NCBI RefSeq assembly: GCF_029968095.1
Contig: NZ_JASCIR010000009.1
Span: 1 to 64,000 of the forward strand
Reading direction: 5' to 3'
DNA length: 64,000 bases
Source: Streptomyces solicavernae
GTDB taxonomy: Bacteria; Actinomycetota; Actinomycetes; Streptomycetales; Streptomycetaceae
Shown: positions 44,865 to 54,134 of the stretch, piece by piece
Numbering within the stretch: the first letter of the stretch is position 1
Layout: every line of letters begins with the position of its first letter
Notes under the pieces: generated by a model
What the model was told of the DNA's origin: nothing
The model's database searches: none
What the model saw: only the letters and a program-made list of their open reading frames with translations
Position numbers and translations under genes: made by a program

Positions 44865-46088
44865 ATGCATCCACGCACCGTGCATCCCAGCACCACGCAT
44901 CCAGGCACCGCACATGCACGCAGCACGCATCCACGCACACCCGCATCCGATGTGCTCGTCCTCGGCGGCGGCATCATCGGCCTGGTCACGGCCTGGCGGG
45001 CGGCGCAGCGGGGGCTGCGCACCGCGGTAGTCGACCCCGAGCCCGGCGGCGGCGCGGCGCAGGTCGCCGCGGGCATGCTCGCGGCCGTCACCGAACTCCA
45101 CTACGGCGAGCAGACACTCCTCGCCCTCAACCTCGCCTCCGCCCGCCGTTACCCCGGCTTCGCCGCCGAGCTGCGGGAGGCGAGCGGCCTGGAACTCGGC
45201 TACCGCGCGTGTGGCACCCTCGCCGTCGCGCTCGACGCCGACGACCGGGCGCACCTGCGCGAACTGCACGCCCTGCAGCGGGAGTCGGGCCTCGAATCCG
45301 AGTGGCTCTCGGGGCGCGAGTGCCGGCGGCTCGAACCGATGCTCGCGCCGGGCGTGCGCGGGGGCCTGCGGGTCGACGGGGACCACCAGATCGACCCGCG
45401 CCGTCTGGCCGCCGCCCTGGTCACGGCCTGCGAGCGGGCCGGGGTGACGTTCCACCGGCAGTGGGCGCAGCGGCTGACGGTGGCGGGTGAGCGGGCGCGC
45501 GGCGCCGTCCTCGCCGACGGCACGGCGCTCGCCTCCGACCAGGTGGTGCTCGCCGCGGGCAGTCTCAGCGGACAGCTGGAGGGAGTGCCCCCGGAGGTCG
45601 TACCACCGGTCCGCCCGGTCAAGGGCCAGGTGCTCCGCCTGACCGTGCCGAAGGCGTACGCCCCGTTCCTGAGCCGGACGGTGCGCGCGGTCGTCCGCGG
45701 CGGCGCCGTGTACCTGGTGCCGCGCGTCGACGGCGAGCTGGTCCTCGGCGCCACCAGCGAGGACCTGGGCTGGGACACCACGGTCACCGCGGGCGGGGTG
45801 TACGAGCTGCTGCGGGACGCGCACGAGCTGGTGCCCGGCATCACCGAGCTGCCGCTCACCGAGACCCGCGCGGGCCTGCGCCCCGGCTCCCCCGACAACG
45901 CGCCGCTGCTCGGCCCGAGCGGCCTGCCCGGCCTGCACCTGGCCACCGGCCACTACCGCAACGGCGTGCTGCTCACCCCGGTCACCGGCGACGCGATGGC
46001 GCATGTCCTGACCACCGGCGAACTGCCCGAAGCGGTACGCCCGTTCACGCCGCAGCGCTTCGGCGCACGCGAGGAGCTGACCGTATGA
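44865..46088 (+). CDS. thiO: Glycine oxidase ThiO
   Basis: Oxidises glycine to dehydroglycine, used with ThiG and ThiS to make the thiazole of thiamine. The 407-residue FAD protein has DVLVLGGGIIGLVTAWRAA at residues 29-47, the conserved AAQVAAGMLAAVTE, and the C-terminal GLRPGSPDNAPLLG and GHYRNGVLLTPVTG. ATG at 44865 is the first after the riboswitch ribosome site. Residues 1-26 are an unusual His/Pro/Thr/Ala-rich stretch encoded by degenerate GCATCCACGCACC repeats. Its end overlaps thiS. Confidence 0.93.
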   Translation: MHPRTVHPSTTHPGTAHARSTHPRTPASDVLVLGGGIIGLVTAWRAAQRGLRTAVVDPEPGGGAAQVAAGMLAAVTELHYGEQTLLALNLASARRYPGFAAELREASGLELGYRACGTLAVALDADDRAHLRELHALQRESGLESEWLSGRECRRLEPMLAPGVRGGLRVDGDHQIDPRRLAAALVTACERAGVTFHRQWAQRLTVAGERARGAVLADGTALASDQVVLAAGSLSGQLEGVPPEVVPPVRPVKGQVLRLTVPKAYAPFLSRTVRAVVRGGAVYLVPRVDGELVLGATSEDLGWDTTVTAGGVYELLRDAHELVPGITELPLTETRAGLRPGSPDNAPLLGPSGLPGLHLATGHYRNGVLLTPVTGDAMAHVLTTGELPEAVRPFTPQRFGAREELTV

Positions 46089-46327
46089 GCGCCGACAGCA
46101 CGGGCACGGACCGTACGAGCACCGCGACCCGGGTGTCCGTGAACGGAGAGGAGCGGTCCGTCTGCCCCGGCACCACCCTCGGCGCCCTGGTGGCGACCGT
46201 CAGCGCCGCCCCCTCGGGGGTGGCCGCCGCCGTCAACGAAACCGTCGTCCCGCGCGGTGAGTGGCCGCGCACCGCACTGGCCGAAGGGGATCGCGTGGAG
46301 ATCCTCACCGCCGTCCAAGGAGGCTGA
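46085..46327 (+). CDS. thiS: ThiS sulfur carrier protein
   Basis: Ubiquitin-like protein whose C-terminal glycine carries sulfur as thiocarboxylate for thiazole formation. The 80-residue protein ends VQGG, the required Gly-Gly terminus, and has the beta-grasp pattern VSVNGEERSVCPGTTLGALV. ATG overlaps the thiO stop codon (ATGA), giving a slightly long N-terminus; an internal GTG (VSVNG) would give the usual length of about 65. thiG starts four bases after it. Confidence 0.93.
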   Translation: MSADSTGTDRTSTATRVSVNGEERSVCPGTTLGALVATVSAAPSGVAAAVNETVVPRGEWPRTALAEGDRVEILTAVQGG

Positions 46328-47125
<798 letters not shown>

Positions 47126-47246
47126 CGCTTCGTCCCACGGGCAGTCCCGTCACCACGGAAATCCGCGGGTCACAGCTGCGCTGCAGTCGCACCCCGGTTT
47201 TCCACAGGCGTGCGGGGCTGTCCGTGCTCACTCGTAGACTCTTCGC

Positions 47247-49238
47247 GTGGACACGACCCTTCAGGACCCTTCCCCAGCCTTCGGCCGGGGAGACCCCATG
47301 GTCGGGCAGGTGCTCGACGACCGCTACCGCATCGACGCGCGCGTGGCGGTCGGAGGGATGGCCACGGTCTACCGGGCCGTGGACACCCGCCTCGACCGCG
47401 TGCTCGCGCTCAAGGTGATGCACCCGACGCTGGCCGCCGACGTGACGTTCGTGGAGCGCTTCATCCGCGAGGCCAAGTCGGTCGCCCGCCTCTCGCACCC
47501 CAATGTGGTGGGGGTCTACGACCAGGGCACGGACGGGGCGTACGTCTACCTGGCGATGGAGTACGTGGCGGGCTGCACCCTGCGGGACGTGCTGCGCGAG
47601 CGGGGCGCCCTGCAGCCGCGGGCCGCGCTCGACATCCTGGAGCCGGTTCTGGCCGCGCTGGGCGCCGCACACCGCGCGGGCTTCGTGCACCGTGACATGA
47701 AGCCGGAGAACGTCCTGATAGGGGACGACGGCCGGGTCAAGGTCGCCGACTTCGGCCTCGTACGCGCGGTGGACACGGTCACCAACACCACCGGCGCCGT
47801 CCTCGGCACCGTCTCGTACCTCGCGCCCGAGCAGATAGAGAACGGCACGGCGGACCCCCGGGTCGACGTCTACGCCTGCGGTGTCGTGCTCTACGAAATG
47901 CTCACCGGCGCCAAGCCGCACACCGGCGACTCCCCCGCCCAGGTCCTCTACCGCCACCTGCACGAGGACGTGCCCCCGCCCTCGGCCACCGTCCCCGGCC
48001 TGCCCGTGGACCTGGACGAGCTGACCGCCGCGGCCACGGCCCGCAACCCCGACGTACGCCCGCATGACGCGGTGGCGCTGCTCTCACAGACCCGGCAGGC
48101 GCGCGCGGCGCTGACCGACGAGCAGCTGGACGCGCTGCCGCCGGGCGCCCTGGCGGAGGCGCACGACAACGCCGACGACCGCACCAGCGTGATCCCCCGC
48201 GCCCTCGGCACGGTCCCGAGCCCCCTCCCCGCCGAGCAGCAGCAGCTGCCGGACCCGGCGGCCGGCGGCGACGAGGACCGCCTGAACCGCACCAGCCGCC
48301 TGGAGGTGCCGCCGCCCACCGAGCCCACGCGCGCCTCCGTCGGCGGCCCCGGCAACCGGCGCCGGCCGAGCCGCGCGGTGCTCGCCCTGCTCGCCGCGCT
48401 GCTCACCCTCGGGGTCGGGGCGGGCGTCTGGTACATCAACGTGGGCCAGTTCACGCGCGTACCGCCGCTGCTCACCAAGACCGAGGCGCAGGCGCGCAAG
48501 GCGCTCGCGGACGCCGGTCTGGACGTGCGCGAGATCGAGCGGAAGTACAGCGCGAACGACAAGCGCGGCACGGTCATGGACACCGACCCCAAGGCGGGCA
48601 GCCAGATCCGGGACACCGGGCGGGTGACCCTGACGATCTCGCTCGGCCCGCGCATCGTCACGGTGCCCGACCTGAAGGGCACGCCGCTGGAGAAGGCCAA
48701 GAACGACCTGCGGGACCGCGGCCTCGAACCGGGCATGGTGACCCGGCAGTTCAGCGACGAGGTCGAGCGGGGCGCCGTGATCAGCTCGGACCCGGCGGTC
48801 GGCAAGAAGGTCAAGCCCGGTACGGGGGTGGCGCTCACCGTCAGCAAGGGCAGCCCGGTCGACGTCCCGGACGTCGTCGGGGACGCCCTTGAGGACGCCC
48901 GCGCCGAGCTCCGGGAGGCGGGCCTGAAGGCGGAGGTCGCACCGGAGCGGGTCTTCTCCGAGGAGGACAAGGGCACGATCGCGGTGCAGCGCCCGGGCGA
49001 GGGCGCCCAGCTGGCGCACGGCGACACGGTGAGGCTGACGGTCTCCAAGGGCCCGGACCTCGTCGAGGTCCCGGACGTGAGCGGCCTGAGCAAGGACGAG
49101 GCCAAGGCGAAGCTGGAGGCGGCGGGCTTCAAGGTGAACGTCCAGCGCTGGTTCGTCGGCGACACGGTCTGGGACCAGGCGCCGGGCGCGGGCGAGGAGG
49201 CCCCGCGGGGCAGTGAGGTCACCATCCGGACGCGCTGA
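47247..49238 (+). CDS. PASTA-domain Ser/Thr protein kinase
   Basis: Membrane kinase of the PknB/Stk1 type. The kinase domain (about 28-290) has the ATP lysine K56 (LALKVMHP), HRDMKPEN with catalytic D150, VADFGL with D168, and GTVSYLAPEQ. A Pro/Asp linker, one membrane helix (about 375-395) and four extracellular PASTA domains follow to residue 663. GTG at 47247 is seven bases into a leaderless-type start (TAGACT at 47235-47240, no ribosome site). ATG at 47298 after GGGGAG is the alternative. Given the Rv2175c-like gene nearby, it may be the counterpart of PknL, although PknL lacks PASTA repeats. Confidence 0.95.
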   Translation: MDTTLQDPSPAFGRGDPMVGQVLDDRYRIDARVAVGGMATVYRAVDTRLDRVLALKVMHPTLAADVTFVERFIREAKSVARLSHPNVVGVYDQGTDGAYVYLAMEYVAGCTLRDVLRERGALQPRAALDILEPVLAALGAAHRAGFVHRDMKPENVLIGDDGRVKVADFGLVRAVDTVTNTTGAVLGTVSYLAPEQIENGTADPRVDVYACGVVLYEMLTGAKPHTGDSPAQVLYRHLHEDVPPPSATVPGLPVDLDELTAAATARNPDVRPHDAVALLSQTRQARAALTDEQLDALPPGALAEAHDNADDRTSVIPRALGTVPSPLPAEQQQLPDPAAGGDEDRLNRTSRLEVPPPTEPTRASVGGPGNRRRPSRAVLALLAALLTLGVGAGVWYINVGQFTRVPPLLTKTEAQARKALADAGLDVREIERKYSANDKRGTVMDTDPKAGSQIRDTGRVTLTISLGPRIVTVPDLKGTPLEKAKNDLRDRGLEPGMVTRQFSDEVERGAVISSDPAVGKKVKPGTGVALTVSKGSPVDVPDVVGDALEDARAELREAGLKAEVAPERVFSEEDKGTIAVQRPGEGAQLAHGDTVRLTVSKGPDLVEVPDVSGLSKDEAKAKLEAAGFKVNVQRWFVGDTVWDQAPGAGEEAPRGSEVTIRTR

Positions 49239-49272
49239 GGGGGCGCGTCCCGGGCCGTGCCACCCTGGTCGC

Positions 49273-50190
49273 GTGAGCAGCAGCATCGGCGCCGACAGCA
49301 AGATCGGCAACAACGGCAAGATCGGCAGCAACAGACCCCGCAACCCGGTCGGCGGGCACGTCCCGGTGGCCGGCGGCCTCGCCAAGGTCGGCCTGTCGTA
49401 CGCCCGTGAGATGGGCGCCGAGACCGTCCAGGTCTTCGTGGCCAACCCGCGCGGGTGGGCCACCCCGGTCGGCAACCCGCAGCAGGACGAGGAGTTCCGC
49501 GCGGCCTGCGCCGAGGAGGGCATTCCGGCGTACGTACACGCCCCGTACCTGATCAACTTCGGCTCGCACACCGAGGCCACCGCGGAGAAGTCGGTCGAGT
49601 CGATGCGGCACTCGCTGCGCCGCGGCCGGGAGATCGGCGCGCTCGGCGTGGTCGTCCACACCGGCTCGGCGACCGGCGGCCGGGACCGCTCGGTCGCGCT
49701 CAAGCAGGTACGCGAGACCCTGCTGCCGCTGCTCGACGAGCTGACGCACGACGACGACCCGTTCCTGCTCCTGGAGTCCACCGCCGGGCAGGGCGCCTCG
49801 CTGTGCGCCCGCACCTGGGACTTCGGGCCGTACTTCGAAGCCCTGGACGCCCACCCGAAGCTCGGCGTCTGCCTGGACACCTGCCACATCTACGCGGCGG
49901 GCCACGACCTGGCCGGGCCGAGCGGCATGCACCAGACCCTCGACCTGCTCGTGGACACGGTCGGCGAGGGCCGCCTGAAGCTGATCCACGCCAACGACTC
50001 CAAGGACGTGGTCGGCGCACACAAGGACCGGCACGCGAACATCGGCGCCGGGCACATCGGCGAGGACCCGTTCCGCGCACTGTTCAGCCACCCGGCGACC
50101 GCCGGCGTACCGCTGGTCATCGAGACCCCGGGCGGCAAGGAGGGGCACGCGGCGGACGTGGCGCGGCTGAAGGAGCTGAGGGACCGGTAG
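49273..50190 (+). CDS. nfo: Endonuclease IV-type AP endonuclease
   Basis: Cuts DNA at abasic sites in base-excision repair. The 305-residue barrel shows the zinc-ligand motifs of the family: VYAHAPYL-type YVHAPYLINF, VVHTGSATGG, LLLESTAGQG, GVCLDTCHIYAAGHDL, LIHANDSKDVVGAHKDRHANIG and VIETPGG. GTG at 49273 gives an N-terminus with a small repeat (KIGNNGKIGSN). It lacks a Shine-Dalgarno, and CACCCT six bases upstream suggests a leaderless start. It follows the kinase by 34 bases. Confidence 0.93.
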   Translation: MSSSIGADSKIGNNGKIGSNRPRNPVGGHVPVAGGLAKVGLSYAREMGAETVQVFVANPRGWATPVGNPQQDEEFRAACAEEGIPAYVHAPYLINFGSHTEATAEKSVESMRHSLRRGREIGALGVVVHTGSATGGRDRSVALKQVRETLLPLLDELTHDDDPFLLLESTAGQGASLCARTWDFGPYFEALDAHPKLGVCLDTCHIYAAGHDLAGPSGMHQTLDLLVDTVGEGRLKLIHANDSKDVVGAHKDRHANIGAGHIGEDPFRALFSHPATAGVPLVIETPGGKEGHAADVARLKELRDR

Positions 50191-50205
50191 GCCCGCGCGC
50201 TTCGC

Positions 50206-50234
50206 TTGAGGAATACCCCAGGGGGGTATACGGT
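50206..50234 (+). promoter_or_regulatory. Promoter with embedded CsoR-type copper operator
   Basis: TTGAGG (50206-50211) and TACGGT (50229-50234) are 17 bases apart, forming a good promoter. Between and overlapping them lies the palindrome ATACCCC-AGG-GGGGTAT (50213-50229). This is the G/C-tract pattern bound by CsoR copper repressors. A repressor here would block polymerase directly. Confidence 0.8.
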
Positions 50235-50278
50235 TCTTGTCAGTGGCAGGAGCCGCTACCTGACTTTGGGGGCTACTC

Positions 50279-50815
50279 ATGGAGCACGAGACCCACTCCG
50301 AGCGCCGGGAGCACGAGGCGCACCACCACGGCCACGCACCCCACGCACCCCACGAGCACCACGAGCACCACGGCGGCGGGGTCAGCTGGGCCATGGCCGC
50401 CAAGGCGACGCTGCACTGCCTCACCGGGTGCGCCATCGGAGAAGTGCTCGGCATGATCATCGGCACCGCACTCGGCTGGGGCACCGCGCCGACGATGGCC
50501 CTCGCGATCGTCCTGGCCTTCTTCTTCGGGTACTCGCTGACGCTCTGGGCGGTCGTCCGGGCGGGCGTCGGGCTGCGTACCGCGATCGGGGTGGCGCTGG
50601 CCGCGGACACCCTCTCGATCACGGTGATGGAGATCGTCGACAACGGCGTGCTGCTGCTCGTGCCCGGCGCCATGGAGGCGCACCTGTCGGACGCGCTGTT
50701 CTGGGGCGCGCTCGCCTTTGCGTTCGCGATCGCATTCCTCGTCACCACTCCGGTGAACAAGTGGATGATCGGCCGCGGCAAGGGCCACGCGGTGGTGCAC
50801 CAGTACCACCACTGA
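50279..50815 (+). CDS. DUF4396 membrane protein with His-rich N-terminus
   Basis: A 178-residue protein. Residues 1-35 contain about 14 histidines (HHHGHAPHAPHEHHEHH), a plausible metal-binding tail. The remainder holds four membrane helices of the DUF4396 family (AKATLHCLTGCAIGEVLGM, LAADTLSITVMEIVDN). It ends HQYHH. ATG at 50279 follows TTGGGGG. The upstream CsoR-type operator argues for induction by copper or a related ion. A role in copper handling is inferred; no copper chaperone or ATPase lies next to it. Confidence 0.88.
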   Translation: MEHETHSERREHEAHHHGHAPHAPHEHHEHHGGGVSWAMAAKATLHCLTGCAIGEVLGMIIGTALGWGTAPTMALAIVLAFFFGYSLTLWAVVRAGVGLRTAIGVALAADTLSITVMEIVDNGVLLLVPGAMEAHLSDALFWGALAFAFAIAFLVTTPVNKWMIGRGKGHAVVHQYHH

Positions 50816-50827
50816 GCGGCATCACCA

Positions 50828-50862
50828 CGACGGCCCGGGCGGGTTACAGCTCCGGGCCGTCG
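50828..50862. terminator. Bidirectional hairpin between convergent genes
   Basis: CGACGGCCCGG (50828-50838) pairs with CCGGGCCGTCG (50852-50862). The loop contains the stop codon of the minus-strand oxidoreductase, so its last codons form half of the stem. It serves both the DUF4396 gene and that oxidoreductase. Confidence 0.75.
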
Positions 50863-51467
50863 CCCGGTTCCTCCTGGTACGAATAACGCTGTTCACGCCA
50901 GGGGTCGCCGATGTTGTGGTAGCCGCGCTCCTCCCAGAAGCCGCGGCGGTCGGCGGTCATGTACTCGATGCCGCGGACCCACTTGGGGCCCTTCCAGGCG
51001 TAGAGGTGGGGCACCACGAGGCGGAGCGGAAAGCCGTGTTCGGCGGTGAGGAGTTCGCCGTCGCGATGCGTTGCAAAGATCGCTTTCTCGGACGTGAAGT
51101 CGTCGAGGCGAAGGTTCGAACTGAATCCGTATTCGGCCCAGACCATGACGTGGGTGACGCCCTCGGCGGGCGGCGCCAGCTCGACGAGGGCGCGCGTGGG
51201 CACCCCGCCCCATTCGGCGCCCAGCATCGAGAACTTGGTGACGCAGTGCAGGTCGGCCACGACCGTGGCGTACGGAAGAGCCGCGAATTCCTCGTGCGTC
51301 CAGCAGTGCTTGTCGCCGTCGGCGGTCGCGCCGAACACCCTGAACTCCCAGCGTTCCGGGCGGAACTTGGGCACCGGGCCGTAATGGGTGACGGGCCAGC
51401 CCCGCTGCAGCCGCTGCCCCGGAGGAAGTTCCGACTGCTCCATTTCGCGGCTTTCCGGATGACCCAT
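50844..51467 (-). CDS. Sulfite oxidase-type molybdopterin oxidoreductase
   Basis: A 207-residue protein with the sulfite oxidase/YedY-type molybdopterin fold. The molybdenum-ligating Cys is in VADLHCVTKFS. The downstream HGFPLRLVVPHLYAWKGPKWVRGIEYM is diagnostic. No Tat signal is seen and no heme domain is attached, so it is a short cytoplasmic-type member with unknown substrate. ATG at 51467 is used. ATG at 51443, with GGAAAG seven bases upstream, is nearly as good. It faces the DUF4396 gene. Confidence 0.88.
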   Translation of the reverse strand: MGHPESREMEQSELPPGQRLQRGWPVTHYGPVPKFRPERWEFRVFGATADGDKHCWTHEEFAALPYATVVADLHCVTKFSMLGAEWGGVPTRALVELAPPAEGVTHVMVWAEYGFSSNLRLDDFTSEKAIFATHRDGELLTAEHGFPLRLVVPHLYAWKGPKWVRGIEYMTADRRGFWEERGYHNIGDPWREQRYSYQEEPGDGPEL

Positions 51468-51623
51468 GCCTCCATGATGACAGCCTTGGAAGAGTGGCTG
51501 TGACCAGGTGCGCATCGATTCGGGCAACTCCTACTAAGCATGCACTTACTGGACCGGCCACCGGCGCCGGTGCAAGGATGCGGCGCACCTGCCCCCGATA
51601 CGTACTTGGAAGGAGCCTCTGCG

Positions 51624-52103
51624 ATGCAGGGCGACCCCGAGGTCATCGAGTTCCTCAACGAGCAGCTGACCGCCGAGCTCACGGCCATCAACCAGTACTT
51701 CCTGCACGCGAAGATGCAGGAGAACTTCGGCTGGCCCAAGCTCGCGAAGTACACCCGGTCCGAGTCGATCGACGAGATGAAGCACGCGGAGGTGCTGACC
51801 GACCGGATCCTGTTCCTCGACGGGCTGCCCAACTACCAGCGACTGTTCCACGTCCGGGTGGGCCAGACCGTCACCGAGATGTTCCAGGCCGACCGGCAGA
51901 TCGAGGTCGAGGCGATCGACCGCCTCAAGCGCGGCATCGAGGTCATGCGGACCAAGGGCGACATCACCTCGGCGAACATCTTCGAGTCGATCCTGGAGGA
52001 CGAGGAGCACCACATCGACTATCTCGACACCCAGCTGGAGCTGGTGGAGAAGCTGGGTGAGCCGCTGTACATCGCCCAGCTGATCGAGCAGCCGGAGAGC
52101 TGA
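51624..52103 (+). CDS. bfr: Bacterioferritin
   Basis: Heme-containing iron storage protein that oxidises and stores iron in a 24-subunit shell. The 159 residues show the ferroxidase ligands in LTAELTAINQYFLH and ESIDEMKHAE. The latter also contains the heme-ligating Met. EEHHIDYLDTQL completes the site. ATG at 51624 follows GGAAGGAG; the frame open to 51540 is not conserved. It converges with the bacterioferritin-associated ferredoxin gene, 17 bases apart, so store and release functions sit together. Confidence 0.97.
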   Translation: MQGDPEVIEFLNEQLTAELTAINQYFLHAKMQENFGWPKLAKYTRSESIDEMKHAEVLTDRILFLDGLPNYQRLFHVRVGQTVTEMFQADRQIEVEAIDRLKRGIEVMRTKGDITSANIFESILEDEEHHIDYLDTQLELVEKLGEPLYIAQLIEQPES

Positions 52104-52120
52104 GCCCGTCCGGCAGGAGG

Positions 52121-52369
52121 TCAGGCGGCCTCGGCGTCCAGCAGTTCCGCCGTCGGCGCGAATGCGGGCTCGCCCTGGTCGACCAGGTCACGGCGGGGGC
52201 AGGCGCCCCGGCCGAGCAGCGCCTGGATCCGGCGGACGCAGGAACCGCAGTCCGTGCCGGCCTTGCAGGCGGACGCTATCTGGCGGGGGGTGCAGGCGCC
52301 GTCCGCCGCGTGCTTCTTCACCTGTTCCTCGGTCACTCCGAAGCAGTTGCAGACGAACACGCGGTACAC
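52121..52369 (-). CDS. bfd: Bacterioferritin-associated ferredoxin (Bfd-type [2Fe-2S])
   Basis: An 82-residue protein with the BFD cysteine pattern: VCNCFGV near the start and CKAGTDCGSC in the middle. It binds a [2Fe-2S] cluster and donates electrons to bacterioferritin to release iron. It extends about 20 residues beyond minimal Bfd. An iron box lies 50 bases upstream, so it should be expressed under iron starvation, opposite to its convergent partner bfr. Confidence 0.92.
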   Translation of the reverse strand: MYRVFVCNCFGVTEEQVKKHAADGACTPRQIASACKAGTDCGSCVRRIQALLGRGACPRRDLVDQGEPAFAPTAELLDAEAA

Positions 52370-52418
52370 CTCCCCAGGACTCGCGGTCGGGATTCATAAG
52401 TCGTTGCCGTCCCGATTG

Positions 52419-52437
52419 ATCGGTGAGGCTAACCTAA
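52419..52437 (-). promoter_or_regulatory. DmdR/IdeR-type iron box upstream of bfd
   Basis: The 19-base site ends in GAGGCTAACCTAA, with one half perfect to the consensus TTAGGTTAGGCTAACCTAA and the other half matching six of nine bases. Iron-bound DmdR1 would repress bfd there. Confidence 0.75.
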
Positions 52438-52470
52438 CCTTACCCGCCGGAGGGAATACGCAAAAGCAGT

Positions 52471-52502
52471 GTGGGGCGCGGATCGTGTGATCCGCGCCCC
52501 AC
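52471..52502 (-). terminator. Terminator of aroH
   Basis: GTGGGGCGCGGATC (52471-52484) and GATCCGCGCCCCAC (52489-52502) form a perfect 14-bp stem with a four-base loop, 20 bases after the aroH stop codon. On the minus strand it is followed by TGCTTTTGCG. Confidence 0.88.
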
Positions 52503-52522
52503 AGCTGTGTGCAACGATGCGA

Positions 52523-54115
<1,593 letters not shown>

Positions 54116-54134
54116 TCAGGAAGGAACCACCAGC

